NCBI GenBank assembly: GCA_021157735.1
Contig: JAGGVZ010000046.1
Coordinates: 1 to 39,120, forward strand
Source of the DNA: a bacterium
Lineage (GTDB): Bacteria > Patescibacteriota > Microgenomatia > UBA12405 > BS750m-G30
Direction: 5' to 3'
Length of the DNA: 39,120 nucleotides
The notes beneath the pieces were generated by a model. It searched no databases. It was not told where the DNA came from and worked only from the letters and a program-made list of their open reading frames with translations. This document shows, in pieces, positions 13,539-22,361 of the stretch; within the stretch, counting starts at the first letter, position 1, and each line of letters starts with the position of its first letter. Position numbers and translations under genes: made by a program.

Positions 13539-14574
13539 AGCTCAGAAGACGGTTGTACTTGGCAATTCTTTCTCCCCGACAAGGGGCTCCGAACTTAACG
13601 AAATCAACATTCTCTTTAATGGCTAGGTCAACAATCCAGCTGTCATTAGTTTCTTCTCCGCGATGGGAAACAATAGTTTTTAGACCATATCGTTTGGCAA
13701 CAGCAATCGCTTCTGTTGCTTGAGAAATGGTTCCTTGCTGATTAGGTTTGATGATTACCGCATTGAAAAGTCCCTGTTCTCCTCCTGTAGCTATTTTTTC
13801 TGGATTTGTAACGGTTAAATCATCAGCAACAATCATTATCTCTTCTTTTATCTTCTTTGCCTCTTGAAAGAAAACTTTCCATTCTTCCTTTTTTGTTTCG
13901 GGAAGGGGGTCTTCAATACTTACCACCCGATAACGTCGCACAATATCAAGGAGCGTAGAGGGGGAGGGGGGAGAAGTATCAGCAGCCACATCCAAAGCCA
14001 GCGGCAGTTCTGTCTCTTCTTCTAATATTTTGATAACCTCTTCCTCGTTGTTGATGCCGAAAGGAGAAAATCCTCCCTCACTCCCTACTGTGGTCGCCAG
14101 GCCCTCTTTCTCCAACCGCTTTTTTACCTTTTCATAAGCATTTTTTCCCTCCTCAATGTTACTCACAATCACCATAAATTCCTGAATTTTTAAAGCGGGG
14201 TTTCCATGTTTTTTCCCTTCAAAAACAAGCATCATCATTTGGGGTAATTGAGAAGGAGAAGGTAAGGGTTGGGATTTAAAAAAGGCAGCGGAAACAGCCA
14301 AGGTAGCATTGCTCCCCCACGAGGGATTGTTCAGGAGTCTATCCAGTTCCTCCTGGGTTTGAGGAGAATTTTTCCTCAAAAGAGGGGAAATTTCTTTTTC
14401 TATTTGAAAAATAGCTTTCTCTGGAGAAACAGATTCTTTTTCTTCTTTTCCCCGGGAGATTCCCTGAGGAACAGCCGCTACAAATTCTCCTTTATCGGTA
14501 AGTAATTTACACTCTATAGTCCAATTTCCCGCTGAATTAAGAATTTTTCGCGCTTTTATTTCTTTAATTTTCAT
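13525..14574 (-). CDS. eno: Divergent, shortened enolase
   Basis: 349 residues against about 420-430 for typical enolase. It dehydrates 2-phosphoglycerate to phosphoenolpyruvate. Metal and catalytic positions look retained: QEFM Glu, GSEGGF Glu, ALDVAAD Asp, SIEDPL Glu, ADDLTVTN Asp, IIKPNQQGT Lys, SHRGEE His-Arg and KFGAPCRGER Lys. Changes: the N-terminal loop reads VPQGISRG rather than VPSGASTG, the usual SHRSGE is SHRGEE, and about 70 residues are missing from the N-terminal and 80-130 regions. ATG is at 14572-14574, overlapping the ppsA stop (ATGA); 11 further in-frame codons upstream lie inside ppsA. Activity is plausible but not certain. Confidence 0.85.
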   Translation of the reverse strand: MKIKEIKARKILNSAGNWTIECKLLTDKGEFVAAVPQGISRGKEEKESVSPEKAIFQIEKEISPLLRKNSPQTQEELDRLLNNPSWGSNATLAVSAAFFKSQPLPSPSQLPQMMMLVFEGKKHGNPALKIQEFMVIVSNIEEGKNAYEKVKKRLEKEGLATTVGSEGGFSPFGINNEEEVIKILEEETELPLALDVAADTSPPSPSTLLDIVRRYRVVSIEDPLPETKKEEWKVFFQEAKKIKEEIMIVADDLTVTNPEKIATGGEQGLFNAVIIKPNQQGTISQATEAIAVAKRYGLKTIVSHRGEETNDSWIVDLAIKENVDFVKFGAPCRGERIAKYNRLLSFSEV

Positions 14575-16847
14575 CTTTTTCCGCGGCGGATTTTTCTTTC
14601 CACCCAATAAACAATTTCTCGGGTTCTTTCAATGGCATCAGGATTTACCGAGATACTGGTAATTCCCCAACGAACCAACTTTTCTACCAGTTCGGGATAA
14701 TTACTAGGGGCCTGGCCGCATATAGAACTGGTAATGCCGTTTTTATTAGCGATTCTAATCACCCTCCTTAGTGACCAAAGGACAGCTTTGTTTCTCTCGT
14801 CAAAAACTCCTGCTACTTCACTGTTGTCCCTGTCCACTCCCAGAGTAAGCATTGTGAGGTCGTTGGAACCAATTGAAATTCCATCAATTCCTGCCTCAAT
14901 AAAATCTTGGAGGAGAATCACATTAGAGGGGATTTCCACCATCATCCACAATTTAAAGCTCGGACTCCTGGTTAAACCTACGGAAGCAAGAATTCTTTTT
15001 ATCTGAATTAGCTGTTCTGGCGTCCTTACGAAAGGCACCATTAGCCAGAGGTTTTTCAGTCCCATTTTGTTACGGACTTTTTTGATAGCCTCCAGTTCTA
15101 ATTGGAAAACTTCCGGAGAGGTTATATAGCGGATTGCTCCCCGAAAGCCAAGAAGAGGATTTTCCTCATGGGGTTCAAATTTCTCCCCTCCTTGAAGATG
15201 GCGGTACTCGTTAGTTTTAAAGTCGGTCGCCCGATAAACAACAGGGCGGGGGTAAAAAGCCCGGCAGAATTTAGCAATTCCTTTGGCCAATTCATTGGTG
15301 AAAATCTCCCCTCGCTTTTCTTCAAGTAATTTTTTGGGATGAACACCAATGCCGGCAATCATAAATTCTGCTCTTAGCAAACCAACCCCATCAACTTTCT
15401 CCTGGGCAACTCTTTTTGCTAAACTTGGCTCTCCCAGATTGACATAAATTTTAGTCGCCGTTTTTACATTTTTAGGCAGAACCTTTTTCTTTATTATCTT
15501 TTTCTTTTTAACTTCCCCTCGATATATTTTCCCGTTGGTGCCATCTACGGTAATAATTTCTCCCGTCTTGATAATTTTAGTTGCCTTTCCTGTTCCCACC
15601 ACACAAGGAATGGCCAGTTCTCGGGAAACAATCGCCGCGTGAGAGGTTTGCCCACCTTTATCGGTAACTATTCCCTTTGCCAACTGCATCGCCGGGACAA
15701 AATCAGGACTGGTCATCACCGTTACCAAAATATCGCCCTTTTTCACCTTTTTAATTTCTTTAGCTGAAAAGATAACTTTTGCCGGTCCAGTTGCTATTCC
15801 CGGTGAAGCCGCTTCTCCCTCCAAGAAAAGCTCCGCTTCTTTTATTTCCTTTTTAGAGGAAGAGGGAGACTTTTTCTTTAAAGTAGTAATCGGTCGTGTT
15901 TGCAGGATGTAAAGTTTATTTTTTTCCATTCCCCACTCGATATCTTGGGGGAAGAAGTAGTGTTTTTGAATGGCAATTCCCAGCTTCGCTAATTCAATAA
16001 TTTGGAGACTATTTAATTTTTGGACATTTTGCAGACTTCTGGGAACAGCAACTTTGGCTGTTTTCCCCCTGATTTTAATCAGCTGAACTTTTTGGGGATG
16101 GACCTCAATTTTGGTAATTTTTAAACTCTTTTTATCAACACAGTAATGGTCAGGAGTGACTGTTCCTTGAACAATAAGTTCTCCTAATCCCCAAACTGCC
16201 TCGCACACCAAGGTGTTTTTGTCATTGGTGATGGGATCGGTGGTAAACATTACCCCGGATACCTGCGATTGAATCATCTTTTGAATGGGAACGGCAATTC
16301 CTACCCGAAAATGGTCAAAGTGGTTTTTTTGCCGATAAAAAATTGCCCTGGGGGTGAAAAGGGAAGCCCAACAGTCGCGGACCCGGTTGACTACACTTGC
16401 CTCTCCCCGGACGTTAAGGAAAGTTTCTTGCTGTCCAGCAAACGAGGCGTCGGGGAGATCCTCAGCAGTAGCGGAGGAACGAACAGCCACATACGCTTGC
16501 TTTAATCCTCCCAGCGAGCCTAGTTTTAGGTAAGCTTTCATAATCTGTTTGGCAATTTCCTCGGGAATGGGAGTATTTTTAATAAGTCGTTGTATTTTCT
16601 CTGCTGCCTCCTGAAGTTCGGTTACATTTTCTGGATTAAGAACCTGAAGAATTTCTTCTATTTGTTTTTGTAAGTTACCGGCTTTGAGAAAATCGAAATA
16701 AGCATCAACAGTAACGACAAATCCCGGAGGAACAGGTATTCCTATTTGGGTCAACTCCCCCAAATTTGCTCCCTTTCCACCGGCGATGGGAATATCCTCT
16801 TTGGTAATCTCCTCAAACCACCGGATATATCTTTTCATTGCCTTCAT
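14571..16847 (-). CDS. ppsA: Phosphoenolpyruvate synthase (pyruvate, water dikinase)
   Basis: 758 residues from ATG at 16847, 1 nt after the holA stop; a second ATG at 16838 (MKRYIRWF) is equally possible. Domain order is standard: ATP/pyruvate-binding domain (1-330; GGKGANLGEL, VRSSATAEDLPDASFAGQQ), swivelling phosphohistidine domain (about 345-445; GGQTSHAAIVS with His 403), and PEP-binding TIM barrel (about 480-750; GLLRAEFM, SIGSNDLT, and Cys 710 in SICGQAPS). It converts pyruvate, ATP and water to PEP, AMP and phosphate, or may run in reverse to make ATP. It overlaps eno by 4 nt, placing two consecutive steps at PEP under one transcript. Confidence 0.96.
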   Translation of the reverse strand: MKAMKRYIRWFEEITKEDIPIAGGKGANLGELTQIGIPVPPGFVVTVDAYFDFLKAGNLQKQIEEILQVLNPENVTELQEAAEKIQRLIKNTPIPEEIAKQIMKAYLKLGSLGGLKQAYVAVRSSATAEDLPDASFAGQQETFLNVRGEASVVNRVRDCWASLFTPRAIFYRQKNHFDHFRVGIAVPIQKMIQSQVSGVMFTTDPITNDKNTLVCEAVWGLGELIVQGTVTPDHYCVDKKSLKITKIEVHPQKVQLIKIRGKTAKVAVPRSLQNVQKLNSLQIIELAKLGIAIQKHYFFPQDIEWGMEKNKLYILQTRPITTLKKKSPSSSKKEIKEAELFLEGEAASPGIATGPAKVIFSAKEIKKVKKGDILVTVMTSPDFVPAMQLAKGIVTDKGGQTSHAAIVSRELAIPCVVGTGKATKIIKTGEIITVDGTNGKIYRGEVKKKKIIKKKVLPKNVKTATKIYVNLGEPSLAKRVAQEKVDGVGLLRAEFMIAGIGVHPKKLLEEKRGEIFTNELAKGIAKFCRAFYPRPVVYRATDFKTNEYRHLQGGEKFEPHEENPLLGFRGAIRYITSPEVFQLELEAIKKVRNKMGLKNLWLMVPFVRTPEQLIQIKRILASVGLTRSPSFKLWMMVEIPSNVILLQDFIEAGIDGISIGSNDLTMLTLGVDRDNSEVAGVFDERNKAVLWSLRRVIRIANKNGITSSICGQAPSNYPELVEKLVRWGITSISVNPDAIERTREIVYWVERKIRRGKR

Positions 16848-16848
16848 T

Positions 16849-17526
16849 TTAAAGAGTTGCCAATAAATTGACAAGGGCTAATTCTAGTTCGGGAATTTCT
16901 CCTTTTCTGTTTTTATATTCCAAAGTAATTAGTTGGGAGTAGAAAGAAACGAGTTTGTCTTCGGGAAACTTTTCTTTTTGAGAAAGAAGTTTCTTTTTCT
17001 GCCAAGGCGGAAGGTTGCTTTTTGGAGAAAGGACAAGAAGCTGATGACAATGTTTTTTAAGGAAATAAAAAACCAGTTCTAGGGGCTGTTCTTTGATAAC
17101 TTTTTGGAAAAGAGGAAGAAAAACAGACTGGTTACCAGGAAAAATGGATTCCAAGAGCTTAAAGATGATTTTGGGTTGGGGAAAATAAAAAGTTTTCAAC
17201 TGGGGGAAGTGCTTTTTTAAAGTCGCAGAAAGACTGGTCTTTTCCTTGTCCCAAAAAATAATCATTTTTTTGGCGGAGAGAAAAGAAAAAAGAACTTCTT
17301 TGTCTTTGGGAGAAAAGCTTTTTAGCTGGTTAATCAAATAGATGTTGGTTTCCGGGAAAAAGGAAAGAGAACGGGCTTTTTCTTGGAAAGAAAGGGGATT
17401 AAAAGAATTTTTTTCGATGCTGACTACTTTTGCTCCCGGTGTTTTTTCTCGCAGCCAAGATAAAAGACTAGAGACCTTGTTTTGCACCAATAAAACATTA
17501 TCGCCATAAACATAAAAAGCCATCAT
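16849..17526 (-). CDS. holA: DNA polymerase III delta subunit-like protein
   Basis: 225 residues; bacterial HolA is usually about 320-340, so this is a short version. It begins with a strand-loop-helix (MAFYVYGDNVLLVQNKVSSL) where HolA has a degenerate P-loop region. A helical middle follows, and the C-terminus YKNRKGEIPELELALVNLL matches the usual end of the delta subunit. HolA opens the sliding clamp during loading. It lies between an EF-like gene (17 nt upstream) and ppsA. The match rests on layout and the C-terminus, so identity is likely, not certain. Confidence 0.72.
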   Translation of the reverse strand: MMAFYVYGDNVLLVQNKVSSLLSWLREKTPGAKVVSIEKNSFNPLSFQEKARSLSFFPETNIYLINQLKSFSPKDKEVLFSFLSAKKMIIFWDKEKTSLSATLKKHFPQLKTFYFPQPKIIFKLLESIFPGNQSVFLPLFQKVIKEQPLELVFYFLKKHCHQLLVLSPKSNLPPWQKKKLLSQKEKFPEDKLVSFYSQLITLEYKNRKGEIPELELALVNLLATL

Positions 17527-17543
17527 TTTTGTCTCTTTAAAGT

Positions 17544-17801
17544 TTATTCAGTTACTTTGTAGACTAAATCGCCTTCTTTGACCGGTTGTTCTACCTTCAT
17601 CCCTACCGTATCTCCTTTTCTTGCCGTTTGAATTGGCTCGTGTTCTATCTGCATTGAGGTAACCTCTTGAGTAAAGCTATTTCCGTGCCCTTCTATTTTA
17701 ATGGTATCGCCAACAGAAATACTTCCTTCTGTTACCTCTACCACCGCTACCCCAATTTTGTCAAAATAATGAGTAACCTTTCCTACCTGCATATCAGCCA
17801 T
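17544..17801 (-). CDS. Free-standing EF-Tu domain-2-like beta-barrel protein
   Basis: 85 residues that look like domain 2 of translation GTPases (EF-Tu/IF2) and nothing else: GKVTHYFDKIGVAVVEV, GSISVGDTIKIEG, TSMQIEHEPIQTARKGDTVGM. There is no G-domain. The ATG at 17801 is preceded by GGGGGTGAG with about 5 nt spacing, one of the few clear Shine-Dalgarno sites here; a GTG three codons upstream overlaps that site and is rejected. TATGAT (17831-17836, minus strand) may be its -10. Similar small proteins are seen in CPR genomes, and their role is unknown. Confidence 0.8.
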   Translation of the reverse strand: MADMQVGKVTHYFDKIGVAVVEVTEGSISVGDTIKIEGHGNSFTQEVTSMQIEHEPIQTARKGDTVGMKVEQPVKEGDLVYKVTE

Positions 17802-17842
17802 TTTTCTCACCCCCTTTCTTAATTAATTCTATCATAATCTTT

Positions 17843-18337
17843 TTAGGAGGTTTTAAGAACGGTTAGCGCATGGCAGATAGCTACCCCCAAAGCATCGGCA
17901 GCGTCATCGAAGTGAGTCTTTTTCTTCGGAGGAGTGCGGAATTTAAGGAGTCGTTTAACTGTTTTTTTCATCTCCTCTTTTTTTGCCCAGCCATTTTGCG
18001 TTACTACTGATTTTATTTTTAAAGGTGCATATTCGAAAATCTTTAAAGCATTGTTAACGGCAGCAAGACGAATTACCCCAATTGCCTCACTCACCCTCAT
18101 AGCTGTTTTAGCGTTGTTGTAAAAAAAGAGTTTTTCAATGGCCATTATTTCTGGTTTTTGCTCTTTGATAATAAACTCTGTTTGTTGGTAAATACTTTGG
18201 AGACGAATGTTAGGATCAATGTCTTTGGAGGTCGTTATCCAGCCAAACTTGACTAGCTTGATTTCTCCTTTAGAATTGACATCAATGACGCCGAATCCGG
18301 TTGTTGCTGTTCCCGGATCAATGCCTAGAATTCTCAT
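17843..18337 (-). CDS. ruvC: Holliday junction resolvase RuvC
   Basis: 164 residues, full length. It cuts four-way junctions with RuvAB. Acidic metal ligands are Asp 7 (GIDPG), Glu 68 (AIEKLFF), and Asp 145 and Asp 148 (HFDDAADALGVAICH). The ATG at 18337 is preferred because the frame upstream runs through the promoter. Heads a minus-strand run: ruvC, EF-like protein, holA, ppsA, eno. A -10 (TATACT) is 10 nt upstream, with TTGTTC 17 nt further, and overlaps the divergent tRNA-Glu -10. Confidence 0.95.
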   Translation of the reverse strand: MRILGIDPGTATTGFGVIDVNSKGEIKLVKFGWITTSKDIDPNIRLQSIYQQTEFIIKEQKPEIMAIEKLFFYNNAKTAMRVSEAIGVIRLAAVNNALKIFEYAPLKIKSVVTQNGWAKKEEMKKTVKRLLKFRTPPKKKTHFDDAADALGVAICHALTVLKTS

Positions 18338-18342
18338 TGTTG

Positions 18343-18376
18343 AATATAGTATAATTAATCTGATTAAAAGGAACAA
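18343..18376. promoter_or_regulatory. Divergent promoter, ruvC / tRNA-Glu, with overlapping -10 boxes
   Basis: Minus strand: TTGTTC (18376 to 18371), 17-nt spacer, TATACT (18353 to 18348), 10 nt to the ruvC ATG; a second hexamer TATATT (18348 to 18343) is 5 nt away. Plus strand: TATAAT (18350-18355), 27 nt before tRNA-Glu. TATACT and TATAAT overlap by four bases. Confidence 0.5.
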
Positions 18377-18382
18377 GAGCAA

Positions 18383-18454
18383 GCCGCTATCGTCTATCGG
18401 CTAGGACGCCACCCTTTCAAGGTGGCAAGGCGGGTTCGACTCCCGCTAGCGGCA
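18383..18454 (+). tRNA. tRNA-Glu (TTC)
   Basis: Acceptor GCCGCTA/TAGCGGC, D-arm GTCT/GGAC, anticodon stem CCACC/GGTGG with loop CTTTCAA (anticodon TTC), T-loop TTCGACT, discriminator A, no CCA. Confidence 0.94.
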
Positions 18455-18507
18455 CAAAAAAGACTCGCGGAGGAATTACTCTGCTGGAAAAGGAGAAAAA
18501 AGAAAGG

Positions 18508-18804
18508 TTATTTTTTCTTTCTTAGGAAGTAGAGTTTGCTTCTTCTGATTTTGTTGCGGATTTTTCCGACTACTTTAAGGCTACTAATCCAAGGAGAATT
18601 AAGGGGAAAAATTCTTTCTATTCCAATATTTCCTTCGCCGATTTTTCGCACCGTAAACATTTTGTTGTCCCCCTCTCCTCTAATCTTAATTACCGTTCCC
18701 TGAAAAGGCTGGACGCGCTTTTTCCCTCCTTCTTCAATAATGTAGTTTATTTTGACAACGTCCCCCACCTTAAAACTGGTATCTTTCCATTTTGCTTGAT
18801 TCAT
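18508..18804 (-). CDS. rplS: 50S ribosomal protein L19
   Basis: 98 residues; typical L19 is about 115, and the shortening is mostly at the N-terminus. Signature elements are VGDVVKINYII, RVQPFQGTVIKIRG, FTVRKIGEGNIGIERIFPLNSP and the basic end KIRRSKLYFLRKKK. It sits at the 30S-50S interface. It has its own promoter reaching into the end of dnaE, with the -10 9 nt before ATG. It converges on tRNA-Glu. Confidence 0.96.
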   Translation of the reverse strand: MNQAKWKDTSFKVGDVVKINYIIEEGGKKRVQPFQGTVIKIRGEGDNKMFTVRKIGEGNIGIERIFPLNSPWISSLKVVGKIRNKIRRSKLYFLRKKK

Positions 18805-18813
18805 AGCGGTAAT

Positions 18814-18842
18814 ATTGTAGCATTGCTTTTGGGAAAACTCAA
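18814..18842 (-). promoter_or_regulatory. rplS promoter overlapping the dnaE stop codon
   Basis: Minus strand: TTGAGT (18842 to 18837), 17-nt spacer, TACAAT (18819 to 18814), 9 nt to the ATG of rplS. The -35 contains the dnaE TGA. A leader of about 2 nt is predicted. Confidence 0.55.
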
Positions 18843-21245
18843 TGAGAATTATTACCGCTTTTAAGGATTGTCTGAATAGCTTTTTCTAGTTCTTCGCTAT
18901 AATTTACTCCTCCATTGAACCTGATTGTCTTTCCGTTGGGAAATTCAATAATGCAAGGAGTTTTCCCGGGGTTGTTTTTCAAAAGGGTGTTGAGCCTCAC
19001 TAAGGATTGGGTGCTAAACCCAGGAGGAATTTTAATTACCAAACTGGAGTCTTCTTTAAAATCTTTGGGGTGAACAATTTTTTCTGCAATCAAGGAAACA
19101 CGATCCTCTCTTCTGTCCACCTTTCCCTCAACCAAAATTAGTTGGTTGTCCTGAAGGAGTTCTTTTACTTCTTGGAAAATTTTAGGGAAAACCACGGTCT
19201 CGATTTGTCCGGTGTCGTCTTTAATCTGGACAAAAGCCATTTCTTCATTAGTTCTTCGGGTGACTGTTGTTTTCACCCGAAGAATAATTCCCACTACTCT
19301 GGTTCGACCACTGGTTTCCTCACCGTCCAGTTGGCTAATGGAATGAAAAGCAAGTTTTTTGTATTGGTTTATTTGCTTTTGAAGAGGATCTTCAGTGAGG
19401 TAAAATCCGAAAAGTTCCTTTTCAAAACTTAAAATTTCTTGAAGAGAAAATTCTTCTACTTCAGGAAGAGAAACAGCCATTGGCTGGGGATTGCTATTGC
19501 TGTTTTCTGAAGAATTCCCCTGATCGAACAGGCTGGTTTGTCCCGAGGCTTCTTGCCGTTGTTTCTCCTCTGCTCTACTCCTCACCTGGTCCAGAACCAT
19601 CAGTAAAGCCGCTCTTTTTCCAAAGCGATCCATTGCTCCTGCCTTAATTAAGCTTTCAATTACCTTTTTGTTTATTTTTTGGGTGTTGGTCCGCTGGCAG
19701 AAATCAGCTAAAGAACTGTACGGTCCCCCTTTCTCTCTGACTTGGAGGATTTCCTCTATTGCTGCCTCGCCGACATTTTTTATTGCCGAAAGTCCAAATC
19801 TAATTGCCAGTCCTTCTTTTGATTCCGGGTCCTTTTCAATAGTAAAGCCTTCATGGGAGAGGTTGATATCGGGGGGAAGAACCTTAATCCCCATCCGTCG
19901 GCACTCCTGAATTGCCAGGGGAATTTTAACATCTTTTGCTTGTTGGGTACCAGAACTAGCTTCGGCAGTAAGCAGGGCGGCCATAAATTCTACCGGATAG
20001 TTGGCTTTCATCCAGGCTGTTTGGTAGGCAATCATCGCGTAAGAAACAGAATGGGCTTTGTTAAATCCGTAGCCAGCAAATTTTTCTATTAAAGACCAAA
20101 CGTTTTCGATTACCTTCTTATCATATCCTCTTTCTAAGGCTCTTTTGGTGAACCTCTCTTTTTCCTTTTTCATTAACTCTATCTTTTTCTTCCCAATAGC
20201 CCGGCGGAGGATATCGCCTTCTCCGAGGGTATATCCGGCCATTACCTGGGGGATTTCCATACACTGTTCTTGGTAAACGGCAATGCCATAGGTTTCGGCA
20301 AGAACTTTTTCTAAATCTGGATGGGGATAAGTGATAGTGCGAGGGTTTTTCTTGCCCCTGATAAAATCATCAATAAATTGCATTGGTCCTGGCCGGTAGA
20401 GAGCGACCATAGCAGCAAGATCAGAGAATCGTGAGGGGCGGAGCTTTCTTGCCACCCTTCTCATTCCCTCACTTTCCAGTTGGAAAACACCGGTAGTTTC
20501 CCCTCGGGAGATCATTTCGTATACTTTTTTGTCGTCAAGAGGGATTTCTGAAATATCCACATCTATTCCCCGGGTGGCTTTTACGAATTGATGAGCTTTT
20601 TCCAAAATAGTTAAATTCCGCAATCCCAAGAAGTCCATTTTTAAAAGGCCAACAGCGTTGTCCGAGACATTCAAATCTAGAGAGTACATATCATATTGGG
20701 TGGTGATTCCTCCCCCCTTGCTATCTAATTGAAGAGGAGTATAGTTAACTAGTGGTTTATCAGAAATGACTACTCCGGCTGCATGAGTAGAGGCGTGACG
20801 CGCTACCCCGGTAAGTTTTTTGGCCAGGTCAAGAATTTTTCTTACATCAGGGTCGCTTTCATAGGCAGATTTTAGCTCGGGATTTTCCTCCATCGCTTGG
20901 TCGATAGAAATTTTCTTCCCCGGAGCGGCTGGGATCATTTTGGCAATTCTGTCCCCTACTGAATACGGATGCCCTAAAGCCCGAGCTACATCTCTGATTG
21001 CTAATCGAGACTCCATCGTTCCAAAAGTGATAATTTGGGCCGTGTGGTCTTCACCATATTTTTTCCGGACATATTCAATCACCTCATCGCGACGATCATC
21101 AGGAAAGTCAAGATCAATATCAGGAGTTGATTTTCTTTCCGGATTTAAAAATCGTTCAAAAGGCAGTTTATGGTAGAGAGGATCGATAGAAGTAATTCTT
21201 AAAATATAAGAAACGATAGATCCGGCCGCACTTCCCCTTCCCGGC
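18839..21245 (-). CDS. dnaE: DNA polymerase III alpha subunit, C-terminal part (after frameshift)
   Basis: About 800 residues in frame from near 21245; the first ATG in this frame is at 21082. It resumes the protein exactly where the upstream fragment loses it, with PGRGSAAGSIVSYIL, then PDIDLDFPDDRRDEVI (two catalytic Asp) and GLLKMDFLGLRNLTIL (third Asp). The fingers, a beta-binding region and an OB-fold (TRVVGIILRVKTTVTRR) follow. Together with the 5' fragment it makes a normal DnaE of about 1160 residues. All catalytic parts are present, so the locus looks functional apart from one missing base. Confidence 0.9.
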
Positions 21246-22323
21246 CAACGCGAATCCCTTGGCTTTTTGCCCAGTTAACCAGATCCTGAACGATGAGAAA
21301 ATACTCCGCGTAACCCATTTTGATAATAATATCTAGCTCGTACTCCACTCTTTCTTTTACCTCTTTGGTGATTTTTTTATACCGCAAAGGCAGTCTTTCA
21401 TAAGTTAATTTGCGCAGGTAAGATTCCGCTGTTTCTCCTTCCGGGAGAGGAAACGAAGGATAGACTTTTTGCCCTAGGGGAATTTCCAAGTTACACTTTT
21501 CCGCTATTTCCTGGGTATTTTTAATTGCCTCGGGATAATCTTTGAAGATTTCTGCCATTTCTTCAGGAGAACGAAGATAAAAATCAGGAGAATTAATCAT
21601 ACTTAAGCGGTTGGGGTCATTTACTGTTTTTTGAGTTTGGATGGCCAGAAGGACATCTTGGGCCTCGGCGTCTTCCGGTTCAATATAGTGGGAATCATTG
21701 GTAGCTACTAAGGGAATTCCTAATTCTCGAGAAAGTTGGATGATTCCTTTATTAGCAATTTCTTGCCGAGGAATTTTGGGGTGGTGCTGGATTTCAAGAT
21801 AAAAGTCATCGCCAAAGATTTCCAAAAATTCTTTTGCCTTTTCTTTTGCCTTTTCGTATTGGTTTTGGATAATTAACGAGGGAATTTCTCCCTCAAGACA
21901 GGCAGTGGAGGCAATAAGTCCTTTGTGGTATTCTTTTATCAATTCCATATCGGCGCGGGGTTTATAATAAAATCCTTCCAAATGGGCCTTGGTGACAATT
22001 TTCATTAAATTGCGATACCCTTCCAAGTTTTTAGCCAAAAGAACTAGATGAAAGTTGTCACTATCCACTTTAGTCTCTTTGTCAAAGCGAGACCGGCGGG
22101 CGACATAGATTTCGCAGCCAATAATCGGTTTTATTCCCTCTTCTTTACAAGTGTTGTAGAACTTTATTGCTCCATACATCGCCCCATGATCAGTAAGAGC
22201 AAGGCTCTTCATTCCTAGTTCTTTAGCTTTGGCAACTAAAGGTTTTATTTTGGAAAGGCCGTCCAAGAGAGAATACTCGCTGTGGACATGGAGATGAGTA
22301 AACTCAACTTTCTTTTTTGCCAT
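21199..22323 (-). CDS. dnaE: DNA polymerase III alpha subunit, N-terminal part (PHP domain)
   Basis: 374 residues. PHP domain with metal-binding pattern THLHVHSEYSLLDG, LTDHGAMYG, FYLEIQHH and ATNDSHY. The ligands look complete, so it could be an active 3'-5' exonuclease as in some bacterial DnaE enzymes. The frame fails after SQGIRVG at about 21245, where one base is missing relative to the expected GPGRGSAAGS, and the last dozen residues to 21199 are out of frame. The main replicative polymerase is essential, so a sequence error or a very recent mutation is likely. ATG at 22323 lies 10 nt below a -10 box. Confidence 0.9.
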   Translation of the reverse strand: MAKKKVEFTHLHVHSEYSLLDGLSKIKPLVAKAKELGMKSLALTDHGAMYGAIKFYNTCKEEGIKPIIGCEIYVARRSRFDKETKVDSDNFHLVLLAKNLEGYRNLMKIVTKAHLEGFYYKPRADMELIKEYHKGLIASTACLEGEIPSLIIQNQYEKAKEKAKEFLEIFGDDFYLEIQHHPKIPRQEIANKGIIQLSRELGIPLVATNDSHYIEPEDAEAQDVLLAIQTQKTVNDPNRLSMINSPDFYLRSPEEMAEIFKDYPEAIKNTQEIAEKCNLEIPLGQKVYPSFPLPEGETAESYLRKLTYERLPLRYKKITKEVKERVEYELDIIIKMGYAEYFLIVQDLVNWAKSQGIRVGREGEVRPDLSFLIF

Positions 22324-22333
22324 CTCTAAATTA

Positions 22334-22361
22334 ATTCTAGCGAAAATTCTTTATCATTCAA
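22334..22361 (-). promoter_or_regulatory. dnaE promoter
   Basis: Minus strand: TTGAAT (22361 to 22356), 16-nt spacer, TAGAAT (22339 to 22334), 10 nt to the dnaE ATG. The -35 overlaps the gatB stop codon. Confidence 0.45.

Noticed and set aside
18455-18510. Rho-independent terminator after tRNA-Glu
   Set aside because: The A/T runs near 18495-18520 do not form a GC-rich stem followed by a T tract, so no terminator is claimed.
21236-21249. Programmed -1 frameshift producing two DnaE forms
   Set aside because: No slippery heptamer of the X-XXY-YYZ type and no clear stimulatory hairpin is present, and the product would split the active site.
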